NCBI GenBank assembly: GCA_947296775.1 | Contig: CAMYRF010000001.1 | Coordinates: 1-45,420, forward strand | Direction of reading: 5' to 3' | Origin: an uncultured Mycoplasmatota bacterium | GTDB taxonomy: Bacteria; Bacillota_I; Bacilli_A; RF39; UBA660 | DNA: 45,420 nt | Shown here: piece by piece, positions 40,507 to 45,420 of the stretch | Position numbering within the stretch: the first letter of the stretch is position 1 | Layout of the letters: each line of letters begins with the position of its first letter | Made by a program: the position numbers and the translations under genes | The notes under the pieces: model-generated | Seen by the model: only the letters and a program-made list of their open reading frames with translations | Databases searched by the model: none | Told to the model about the DNA's origin: nothing

Positions 40507-40716
40507 TTAAGAAATCACTTTTTTAAGATCACCATTTTTAAAATTATAATCTTTCGGATTATTTTCTTTTTCAACCTGGTTCGTAGACATATGCAAACCT
40601 CTTATAAGCCAGGTTAAGCGATCTGAAGCTTGAGGGTCTCTTTCTTTAATTTCAACAAGCATAGTTACCACCTCAATAATATCTTGTTGAGTATCTAAAA
40701 ATTTTTCTGGTCCCAT
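40507..40716 (-). CDS. First early protein, unknown
   Basis: 69 aa from ATG 40716 (a GTG three codons earlier is possible), AAAGGAAG upstream. MGPEKFLDTQQDIIEVVTML, then RLTWLIRGLHMSTNQVE. A helical protein in the place often taken by Cro-like or small early regulators, but no DNA-binding motif is evident. Confidence 0.65.
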   Translation of the reverse strand: MGPEKFLDTQQDIIEVVTMLVEIKERDPQASDRLTWLIRGLHMSTNQVEKENNPKDYNFKNGDLKKVIS

Positions 40717-40748
40717 ACAATTCACTTCCTTTCTTGAGTTAATCCCTC

Positions 40749-40797
40749 AAACCTATATATCAGATTGGGGGAAGAGATAAAACTGATATATAGGTTT
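40749..40797. repeat. 15-bp perfect inverted repeat in the early leader
   Basis: AAACCTATATATCAG (40749-40763) and CTGATATATAGGTTT (40783-40797), 19 bases apart. It lies in the untranslated leader of the early operon, between PR and the first gene. It could be an operator for one of the antirepressors or an mRNA hairpin. There is no T tract, so it is not a plain terminator. Confidence 0.8.
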
Positions 40798-40814
40798 CAA
40801 AAATTAAATTTTTG

Positions 40815-40894
40815 TTGTGTTTTCAAACTTTATAACCACATTATAGTTGCGTTTTAAACCTTTGTCAATATAAAGTTGTTGCATTTTCAAACTT
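40815..40894. promoter_or_regulatory. Three repressor operators, 32 bp apart
   Basis: TTGTGTTTTCAAACTT (40815-40830), TTGCGTTTTAAACCTT (40847-40862) and TTGCATTTTCAAACTT (40879-40894). Start-to-start spacing is exactly 32 bp, three helical turns, so all face one side. The middle site fills the PR spacer, the third covers the repressor promoter -35, and the first lies just past the PR start site. Confidence 0.85.
40840..40868 (-). promoter_or_regulatory. Early lytic promoter PR
   Basis: TTGACA (40868-40863), exactly 17 bp, TATAAT (40845-40840): both boxes perfect. It drives the early operon to the left. Its spacer is operator 2. Confidence 0.95.
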
Positions 40895-40907
40895 TTAGTT
40901 ATATACT
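40879..40907 (+). promoter_or_regulatory. Repressor promoter
   Basis: TTGCAT (40879-40884), 17 bp, TATACT (40902-40907), overlapping operator 3, so the repressor can control its own gene. It leads to the ribosome site AAAGGAGAG. Confidence 0.75.
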
Positions 40908-40929
40908 TTATTTAAGAAAGGAGAGAAAA

Positions 40930-41316
40930 ATGAATACAATAGAAAATAGAATAAAATTACTTAGAAAAACACTTGGTCTAAGTATGGAAAAATTTGGAGA
41001 AAAAATCGGATTAAGTAAAACTACTATTTCTAGAGTAGAAAGTGGCGATAGTCCTTTAACACAAAAAAATATTAAATTAATTTGTTCTATTTATAATGTT
41101 GACTATTTTTGGTTAACCGAAGGCACTGGTGAAATGTTTCTTGAATTTCCAGATGTAGCAATTGATATGATTGTCGAAGATTACAAGTTAGATGAAATTG
41201 ATCGTCTTTTGGTTCAAACGTATATTGAAACAAATGATGAAGATCGAAAAGTTATTAAGAATTTTTTACAAACATTTGCAAAAAAAATTGAACAAAAAAA
41301 AGACGAGAAAACTTAA
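40930..41316 (+). CDS. CI-like phage repressor (XRE HTH)
   Basis: 128 aa from ATG 40930 after GAAAGGAGAGAAAA. Residues 1-65 are an XRE helix-turn-helix (RIKLLRKTLGLSMEKFGEKI, GLSKTTISRVESGDSPLT). The remainder is a short acidic, helical dimerisation part (DEIDRLLVQTYIETNDEDRK), without the peptidase domain of LexA-type repressors; relief from repression therefore may rely on the antirepressors. Divergent from the early operon. Confidence 0.9.
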   Translation: MNTIENRIKLLRKTLGLSMEKFGEKIGLSKTTISRVESGDSPLTQKNIKLICSIYNVDYFWLTEGTGEMFLEFPDVAIDMIVEDYKLDEIDRLLVQTYIETNDEDRKVIKNFLQTFAKKIEQKKDEKT

Positions 41317-41325
41317 TCTCGTCTT
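41300..41325. terminator. Bidirectional terminator after the repressor
   Basis: AAGACGAGA (41300-41308) and TCTCGTCTT (41317-41325), loop with the repressor stop codon, A and T tracts on both sides. It serves the repressor on plus and the small gene at 41326 on minus. Confidence 0.85.
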
Positions 41326-41445
41326 TTAGTCATAATGACTATTATAATACTTAATCACATAACAATACATCCTTTTAATATCATTAAGCGTCATTACCTT
41401 TAACATCATAAAAATCTTTCTTAAATATGCTTTTTTCTCATTCAT
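41326..41445 (-). CDS. 39-aa helical protein, probable target of the LytTR regulator
   Basis: MNEKKAYLRKIFMMLKVMTL, then NDIKRMYCYVIKYYNSHYD, from ATG 41445 behind GAGGGGAAGGAATT. A pair of amphipathic helices like the genes at 21823-22093. Its own promoter has a weak -35, an extended -10 (TGCTAGAAT, 41491-41483) and a direct repeat just upstream, which suggests activation by the LytTR regulator encoded immediately upstream. Confidence 0.65.
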   Translation of the reverse strand: MNEKKAYLRKIFMMLKVMTLNDIKRMYCYVIKYYNSHYD

Positions 41446-41482
41446 AATTCCTTCCCCTCTTAGTATATTTGTCCTTATATTT

Positions 41483-41549
41483 ATTCTAGCAGTATAAATA
41501 TAAAATTTAAATATATGTGGGATACTTTTGATTTTTCTGGGGTACTTTT
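41483..41549 (-). promoter_or_regulatory. Activator-type promoter with direct repeats for the LytTR regulator
   Basis: Two direct repeats, AAAAGTACCCCA (41549-41538) and AAAAGTATCCCA (41529-41518), are spaced 20 bp start to start and lie just upstream of a poor -35 and an extended -10 TGCTAGAAT (41491-41483). LytTR-domain proteins bind tandem direct repeats about two helical turns apart in this position. Binding by this protein is inference. Confidence 0.6.
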
Positions 41550-41558
41550 TTACAATTT

Positions 41559-42245
41559 CTATGATTTTCGCCATCTATACTGTTTGTAAGCCTCTAAAAC
41601 ATCTCTGTATCGTGCTGGACTAACAGAAATTTTTACATTATCATTCAGTATAACATAGTCTTTGTTAATAGCAGTTATATACGCAACATTAATAACATAC
41701 GACACATGGCATCTTATAAAATCATATTCCTTTAATGTTTTTTCTATTGCAGATATTTTTGCTCTTTGCTTTATTTTTCTGTTGTTATCTAAAGTGTAAT
41801 AAACATAATTAGACTTAGATTCAACGAATATAATCTGTGATACCTTAATTGTATCATCATTGACTTCAATTTTAGCATTTTTCCTTCTGTTCTTGTAATT
41901 TATTATATTCATACATTCTTTTAAATCCGTTACCAGTTTTTCTTTTCTTATAAAATACAAGGGCATTGCTACAAAAGAATAATGCACATAATTCTCATGT
42001 GAAGATACAAAAATAATATCAGGAGCATTACCACGCTGATTATAACGATAGTATTCAACTGCAAGATCAATACCATTTTCACTCCCAAGTTCGATATCTA
42101 AAAAAAGAGTTTTAATGCTATTATTTGCTAAAAAAACAGTGTCAAAATTTGTTAATATCTTTATTTCTTTTTCAATATAATATTTTTCTAATTCTTTTTT
42201 TAAAATTTCTGCAAAATCATAATCATCATCGATTATTACTATCAT
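41559..42245 (-). CDS. LytTR-type response regulator (AgrA-like) carried by the phage
   Basis: 228 aa. Residues 1-120 are a receiver domain (acid pair D6/D7 in MIVIIDDDYDFAEIL; phosphate-accepting D50 in LFLDIELGSENG). Residues about 125-228 are a LytTR DNA-binding domain (KVSQIIFVESKSNYVYY, EYDFIRCHVSYVINVAYI, KISVSPARYRDVLEAY). No histidine kinase is near it, so it would have to be driven by a host kinase or act without phosphorylation. AgrA relatives link it to quorum-type signals. Start: AGGAGGAAATTT before ATG. Confidence 0.92.
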   Translation of the reverse strand: MIVIIDDDYDFAEILKKELEKYYIEKEIKILTNFDTVFLANNSIKTLFLDIELGSENGIDLAVEYYRYNQRGNAPDIIFVSSHENYVHYSFVAMPLYFIRKEKLVTDLKECMNIINYKNRRKNAKIEVNDDTIKVSQIIFVESKSNYVYYTLDNNRKIKQRAKISAIEKTLKEYDFIRCHVSYVINVAYITAINKDYVILNDNVKISVSPARYRDVLEAYKQYRWRKS

Positions 42246-42261
42246 AAATTTCCTCCTATAA

Positions 42262-42294
42262 GATTATTATGTGCTCTCGCACACTTTAATAATC
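42262..42294 (-). promoter_or_regulatory. Leader hairpin before the LytTR ribosome site
   Basis: GATTATTA and TGTGC pair with GCACA and TAATAATC around a GAGA tetraloop (three-base bulge), ending 7 bp before AGGAGG. Just upstream at about 42299-42312 lies a perfect but unused-looking AAAGGAGGTGATAG ribosome site. This could be translational control. Confidence 0.5.
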
Positions 42295-42442
42295 CTTTTC
42301 TATCACCTCCTTTATTTTTATTTTGTTTATTTGCATTTTATGTTAATATGAAAACAAGCACAACACATTACATAGTTGTATTCTAATAGTAAAAAAATAA
42401 CAAATTGTAAATTTAAGATTTTAACAAACAATCGCAAAAAAA

Positions 42443-42462
42443 AGCACCTAAATTCTGGTGCT
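42443..42462 (-). terminator. Minus-strand terminator upstream of the LytTR gene
   Basis: AGCACC/GGTGCT stem with eight-base loop, then eight T on the minus strand. No minus-strand gene ends here; it may stop transcription leaking from the integrase region or act as an attenuator for the LytTR message. Confidence 0.65.
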
Positions 42463-42532
42463 AATGTTTAACAATTTTTGGGACATTTTCAAATTCGCTT
42501 GACAGCAATTAAAGAAAGGACGTGATTTTATT

Positions 42533-43639
42533 ATGGCTAGAAAGCAGACTTTTAAGCGCAGACCAAACAAAGCGGGAACAGTAGTAAAATTATCAGGGAA
42601 GCGAAGAAAGCCTTACTGTGCAAAAATAACTGCTGGTAGAGACCAGATTACAGGCAGACAGATACAAAAATCTATTGGAACATATGAAACTTGGGAAGAA
42701 GCTGATGATGCTTTAACTTTATACCGATTAAATAAAAGAAAAATGATCAGTGATCAAGAGGCTATGTCTCTAGCCCCTGCAACATTTAATAAATTAGTAG
42801 AGCAGAGGAATAAAAGCATACCAACTTTTAAGGAAATTTATGACCTGGTATACGAAGAAGATTTATGTAAATTAGCCACTAATACAACAAAAGGATACAT
42901 TAACGCAGTAAAACATTTTAAGTCGATCTATAACATAAAAATAAACAATATAAGCCTAGCAATGCTTCAGGATCTTTTTGACAACGACAGCACGGGTCAT
43001 GGCATGAAATCATTAATGAAAATTTTATGTGCTAAAATTTTTAAATATGCAGTAATTCATAAATATATAAACCGTGATGATAACTACGTTGAATATATCA
43101 GATTAGGTGAATACAAAGAAAGTACATTACACTATGCTTTTACAAGTAAAGAAATAAAAACATTGATTAATGATGGCTCGCTCGATGCTAAAATAGTTTT
43201 AATTTATATTTTTACAGGCGTTCGAGCAAATGAACTTCTTAATCTGCCAAAAGAAAATATTACCATAAGTGAGATTTCTTATTTTGTTACAGGAATTAAA
43301 ACAACAGCTGGTAAAAATCGTATTGTCCCTATCCATGATTTTATAAAACCTTTTATTATAGAACTGATGGATGCAAGCAAAAAAGAAACGATAATAAATT
43401 ACAGCTATGACAATTTTAGAAGACGCCATTTTTCTGAATTGATGAAAAAATTAAATATGAAACACACATTGCATGATACTAGAGATACTTTTGCTACTCT
43501 CTGCCAAGAGAACAATATCGATATATTTATTAGAAAAAGAATTTTAGGACACAAGATGCGGGACATAACATTTGATACATATACTACAACTGTAATTGAA
43601 ACGTTATGCAAAGAGGTTAATAAGATTAAAATCCCATAG
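42533..43639 (+). CDS. int: Tyrosine integrase
   Basis: 368 aa. N-terminal arm-DNA-binding domain (residues 1-70, YCAKITAGRDQITGRQIQKS), SAM-like core-binding domain (about 95-190), and a catalytic domain with R231 (FTGVRANELLNL), a lysine near 256-261, H314/R317 (LHDTRDTFATL), H340 (ILGHKMRD) and Y350 (FDTYTTTV). It integrates and excises the phage at attP, which appears to lie directly behind it. Start: AAAGGACGTGATTTTATT before ATG. Confidence 0.95.
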   Translation: MARKQTFKRRPNKAGTVVKLSGKRRKPYCAKITAGRDQITGRQIQKSIGTYETWEEADDALTLYRLNKRKMISDQEAMSLAPATFNKLVEQRNKSIPTFKEIYDLVYEEDLCKLATNTTKGYINAVKHFKSIYNIKINNISLAMLQDLFDNDSTGHGMKSLMKILCAKIFKYAVIHKYINRDDNYVEYIRLGEYKESTLHYAFTSKEIKTLINDGSLDAKIVLIYIFTGVRANELLNLPKENITISEISYFVTGIKTTAGKNRIVPIHDFIKPFIIELMDASKKETIINYSYDNFRRRHFSELMKKLNMKHTLHDTRDTFATLCQENNIDIFIRKRILGHKMRDITFDTYTTTVIETLCKEVNKIKIP

Positions 43640-43643
43640 TTTT

Positions 43644-43802
43644 TTGTTACTTATTTGTTACTTATTAGGCACATTTCGTCACTTTTCATCGCCCAAGCAC
43701 CTTAAAAATACGTTATTTAGTATATTTTAAATATTATCTACAATAATATTTTTTTAGCGTATACCAACGTTTTTGAGATATTTGTTACTTATTTGTTATT
43801 TA
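43644..43802. other. Probable attP with paired arm sites
   Basis: TTGTTACTTA occurs at 43644-43653 and 43655-43664, then again at 43782-43791 with TTGTTATTTA at 43793-43802: two tandem pairs, each with an 11-bp period, flanking about 117 bp (43665-43781). This is the layout of integrase arm sites around a core, immediately after the integrase gene. The exact crossover core cannot be seen without the host junctions. Confidence 0.65.
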
Positions 43803-43836
43803 CAGAGTACATTTTATCACATTTTTTTATCACAAA

Positions 43837-43859
43837 AGCACCCAAGTTTATCGGGTGCT
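43837..43859. terminator. Bidirectional terminator
   Basis: AGCACCC (43837-43843) and GGGTGCT (43853-43859), T tract on the plus strand and A tract giving T on the minus strand. The last codons and stop of the minus-strand gene at 43848 are within it. Confidence 0.85.
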
Positions 43860-43991
43860 TTCTTTTATTATCTTCTTTAATTTATCCCTAATTTCATGCA
43901 GTTCATCAACTGTCTTTTCAATATCCCTATCAGCTTTTAGCTCCTCTACAGTTTCGTTTAGCTTTTTACTTATTTCCCTTAACTCCTCCAT
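43848..43991 (-). CDS. Small charged helical protein, unknown
   Basis: 47 aa from ATG 43991 (MEELREISKKLNETVEELKA), CAGGAGGGAAGAAAA upstream. A single long coiled-coil-like helix. It lies between the HEPN gene and attP, in the lysogenic-conversion area. Not recognised. Confidence 0.6.
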   Translation of the reverse strand: MEELREISKKLNETVEELKADRDIEKTVDELHEIRDKLKKIIKESTR

Positions 43992-44150
43992 TTTTCTTCC
44001 CTCCTGAATATAATTATATAGACAAATTATAAAGTATTCTGCCATATTTTTGTAGACTGATAAGGACTGTAAAGCAGATTTAAAGGATAAAAAAACAGAT
44101 ACTGCAGAATTTAAAAGGATATTAAAAAATTTATACTAGGATTTAAATAT

Positions 44151-45110
44151 TTATTGAGGTAACTTCTGGACAAGATACCAATTATTTGGAAACCCTAGTG
44201 AAGACAATATATCATTACAACTAATTGTATTTAACCCTTTTTTTAGTACCCAAGCTCTTTTTCTTATTGTGTTATATATTTGTCCATATTGATTTTTAGA
44301 AAGAAAACACTGTAAAACCAAAAATACATTATACACATCTTGACGAGGAGAATTTTTATCAATATCATACTTACTATGTAATTCATCATTATATACTGTA
44401 TTTTGCCTGCACTTGAAACTTAAAACTCTATTATTATGGGCAACAATATTTCTCAACTCAACAATATTATTTAAATAAGATATTAACTGTTTAGGTTGTA
44501 ATAAGCATTTTTTTAATTCTAAATTTTCTATTAAAAATACACTAAAATCTTTTGCTATACGATTTTGAATAGACGGCTTTAGATATGTATAAAATTTAAC
44601 CACTTCACCAAAGCACATATAATTAATAACCACCCAAAATGGTACCTTTCCATAATTTATAAGATAATGTTTAATAGCATTGTTGTCGTTTTTTTTATTA
44701 TACCTATTTATAATATTGCTCATTTTAGATATAAGGCTAGTAACTTTTAACATATTATCTGAATTGTAATTTGTCGCAACCAAATAAGCATAATCATCTA
44801 ACTTATATTCTTCAGAAAATCTATAGGCTATAATAGATTTTAAATGCTTTTCAGCTTCAATTATTGCTTTAAATAATGCACTTTTTAATTCCTTATCAAA
44901 AAAATGAACATTAGTAATTTCATCAAAATTTGTACCTTTAATATATTCATCATCATGATCAATAAAAAATTTACCATAACAATTAATAACATTATAGTAA
45001 TTATTATTTAAAAGATATAACTTAGCTTTTTTAACATCAGTAAACTGTACTCCTCTATTTTGTAGTAATTCTAATTGCTCATCTATAGTTTTAAATGGTT
45101 TAGATTTCAT
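44151..45110 (-). CDS. Abi_2/AbiF-family HEPN protein, probable RNase toxin of an RNA-antitoxin system
   Basis: 319 aa. It fits the Abi_2 (AbiD/AbiF) family: KPFKTIDEQLELLQNRGVQF start, LKSALFKAIIEAEKHLKSII, a middle PFWVVINYMCFGEV, and the HEPN motif R220-N-x3-H225 in VELRNIVAHNNRV, the usual RNA-cutting site. Proteins of this family abort phage infection. The ATG 45110 follows AAGGAGTATAAA, only about 20 bases after the terminator of the nearest upstream RNA unit, so expression probably depends on read-through. The gene would be expressed from the prophage. RNase activity is inferred. Confidence 0.88.
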   Translation of the reverse strand: MKSKPFKTIDEQLELLQNRGVQFTDVKKAKLYLLNNNYYNVINCYGKFFIDHDDEYIKGTNFDEITNVHFFDKELKSALFKAIIEAEKHLKSIIAYRFSEEYKLDDYAYLVATNYNSDNMLKVTSLISKMSNIINRYNKKNDNNAIKHYLINYGKVPFWVVINYMCFGEVVKFYTYLKPSIQNRIAKDFSVFLIENLELKKCLLQPKQLISYLNNIVELRNIVAHNNRVLSFKCRQNTVYNDELHSKYDIDKNSPRQDVYNVFLVLQCFLSKNQYGQIYNTIRKRAWVLKKGLNTISCNDILSSLGFPNNWYLVQKLPQ

Positions 45111-45131
45111 TTTATACTCCTTATTAAATTA

Positions 45132-45203
45132 AACAAAAACCTTCTCACAGAATGAGAAGGCTTTGCGCAAATAGGCTCCGTAGAGTATCTATCGCTACAT
45201 CGT
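45132..45203 (-). ncRNA. Predicted antitoxin-like RNA, copy A
   Basis: About 72 nt from a start site near 45203 to the end of the terminator at 45132. It contains CUC-UACG-GAG (45185-45176; a UNCG-type loop, with flanking AUA/UAU pairs), the self-complementary UUUGCGCAAA (45171-45162), and the terminator stem (45160-45153 with 45147-45140) followed by UUUUUGUU. It has no convincing open frame. It lies directly upstream of the HEPN gene in the same direction, as antitoxin RNAs do in type III systems. Confidence 0.75.
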
Positions 45204-45209
45204 ATAATC

Positions 45210-45238
45210 ATTCTATAATTATTTTTCTGTTTTGTCAA
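45210..45238 (-). promoter_or_regulatory. Promoter of RNA copy A
   Basis: TTGACA (45238-45233), exactly 17 bp, TAGAAT (45215-45210). A near-perfect constitutive promoter directed at the RNA and, past the terminator, the HEPN gene. Confidence 0.9.
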
Positions 45239-45248
45239 TAACATTAAT

Positions 45249-45320
45249 AACAAAAACCTTCTCACAGAATGAGAAGGCTTTGCGCAAATAGGCTCCGTAG
45301 AGTATCTATCGCTACATCGT
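45249..45320 (-). ncRNA. Predicted antitoxin-like RNA, copy B
   Basis: Identical to copy A, 117 bp further upstream, with its own promoter and terminator. Two or more doses of the RNA per toxin gene would keep the RNA in excess. Confidence 0.72.
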
Positions 45321-45326
45321 ATAATC

Positions 45327-45355
45327 ATTCTATAATTATTTTTCTGTTTTGTCAA
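45327..45355 (-). promoter_or_regulatory. Promoter of RNA copy B
   Basis: TTGACA (45355-45350), 17 bp, TAGAAT (45332-45327), identical to the copy A promoter. Confidence 0.9.
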
Positions 45356-45365
45356 TAACATTAAT

Positions 45366-45420
45366 AACAAAAACCTTCTCACAGAATGAGAAGGCTTTGC
45401 GCAAATAGGCTCCGTAGAGT
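45366..45420 (-). repeat. Terminal overlap, start of copy C
   Basis: These 55 bases equal bases 1-55 exactly, so the window closes into a circle here and copy C runs from 45366 through the join to base 66. Confidence 0.9.

Larger units (their letters stand above)
45132..45365 (-). repeat. Two tandem 117-bp promoter-RNA-terminator units
   Basis: 45132-45248 and 45249-45365 are identical 117-bp units, and a third begins at 45366 and continues at base 1 of the circle. Identity over whole units, including spacer and promoter, points to recent duplication or gene conversion. Confidence 0.95.

Noticed and set aside
42293..42360. A 16-codon leader peptide frame upstream of the LytTR gene
   Set aside because: Its ATG has no ribosome site; the good ribosome site lies inside the frame instead.
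43399..43611. Minus-strand frames opposite the integrase
   Set aside because: Antisense shadows; the integrase has all catalytic residues on the plus strand.
45107..45382. A 91-codon open frame through the terminal repeats
   Set aside because: It only reads the tandem RNA units in one frame (the same residues repeat each 39 codons), crosses promoters and terminators, and has no ribosome site.
1..45420. tRNA or rRNA genes, insertion sequences, diversity-generating retroelement
   Set aside because: I found no tRNA-like cloverleaf, no transposase, and no reverse transcriptase or template repeat.

Overview
The window is a complete or nearly complete genome of a temperate, long-tailed phage (siphovirus) from a low-GC Gram-positive host (Bacillota). 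The support is strongly AT-rich DNA, AGGAGG-type ribosome sites before nearly every gene, phi LC3-type holin, SPP1-type portal, DUF859, Gp157 and DUF669 genes, and consensus TTGACA/TATAAT promoters. A gut host is plausible but is inference. The first 55 bases are identical to the last 55, so the sequence reads as a circle of 45,365 bp: an excised or circularly permuted phage rather than a chromosomal slice.

Layout, following the mostly minus-strand transcription from right to left. The lysogeny module lies at 40.7-43.9 kb: a plus-strand integrase with a probable attP behind it, a LytTR response regulator with a small target gene, and a CI-like repressor facing the early promoter PR across three operators spaced exactly 32 bp apart. 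From PR the early operon runs left through BRO and ORF6N/KilAC antirepressors, an excisionase-like protein, a Sak4-like ATPase, an HNH endonuclease, Gp157, DUF669, a helicase, many tiny genes, a VRR-NUC nuclease, a dUTPase and a primase-helicase. It ends with the small terminase at a strong terminator near 27.4 kb. An AT-rich, GTACGG-iteron region behind the primase (28.47-28.76 kb) is the likely replication origin.

Between the small terminase and the large terminase lies about 6.3 kb of accessory DNA (21.1-27.4 kb). It holds a plus-strand cluster of tiny genes with an A11 frameshift, an XRE regulator with a small serine recombinase, a Panacea/PemK-like toxin-antitoxin pair, a membrane protein with a lipoprotein, a cas-less mini-CRISPR array of four repeats and three spacers, and a zinc-ribbon gene. 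A fresh promoter carrying two repeats (22.41-22.45 kb) then appears to start the late operon: ribbon-helix-helix regulator, two tiny helical proteins, Rha/KilAC antirepressor, large terminase, portal, scaffold, capsid, connectors, tail tube, frameshifted tail chaperones, tape measure, tail hub, holins, amidase and a collagen-like fibre.

The most interesting element spans the contig ends. An Abi_2/AbiF-family HEPN protein (44151-45110) sits directly behind tandem 117-bp units. Each unit carries its own perfect promoter, a structured RNA of about 72 nt and a Rho-independent terminator, and the last terminator ends just before the toxin's ribosome site. This is the layout of an RNA-antitoxin (type III-like) toxin-antitoxin or abortive-infection system, here with the whole promoter-RNA-terminator cassette duplicated. 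It is probably expressed from the prophage as an anti-phage or stability module.
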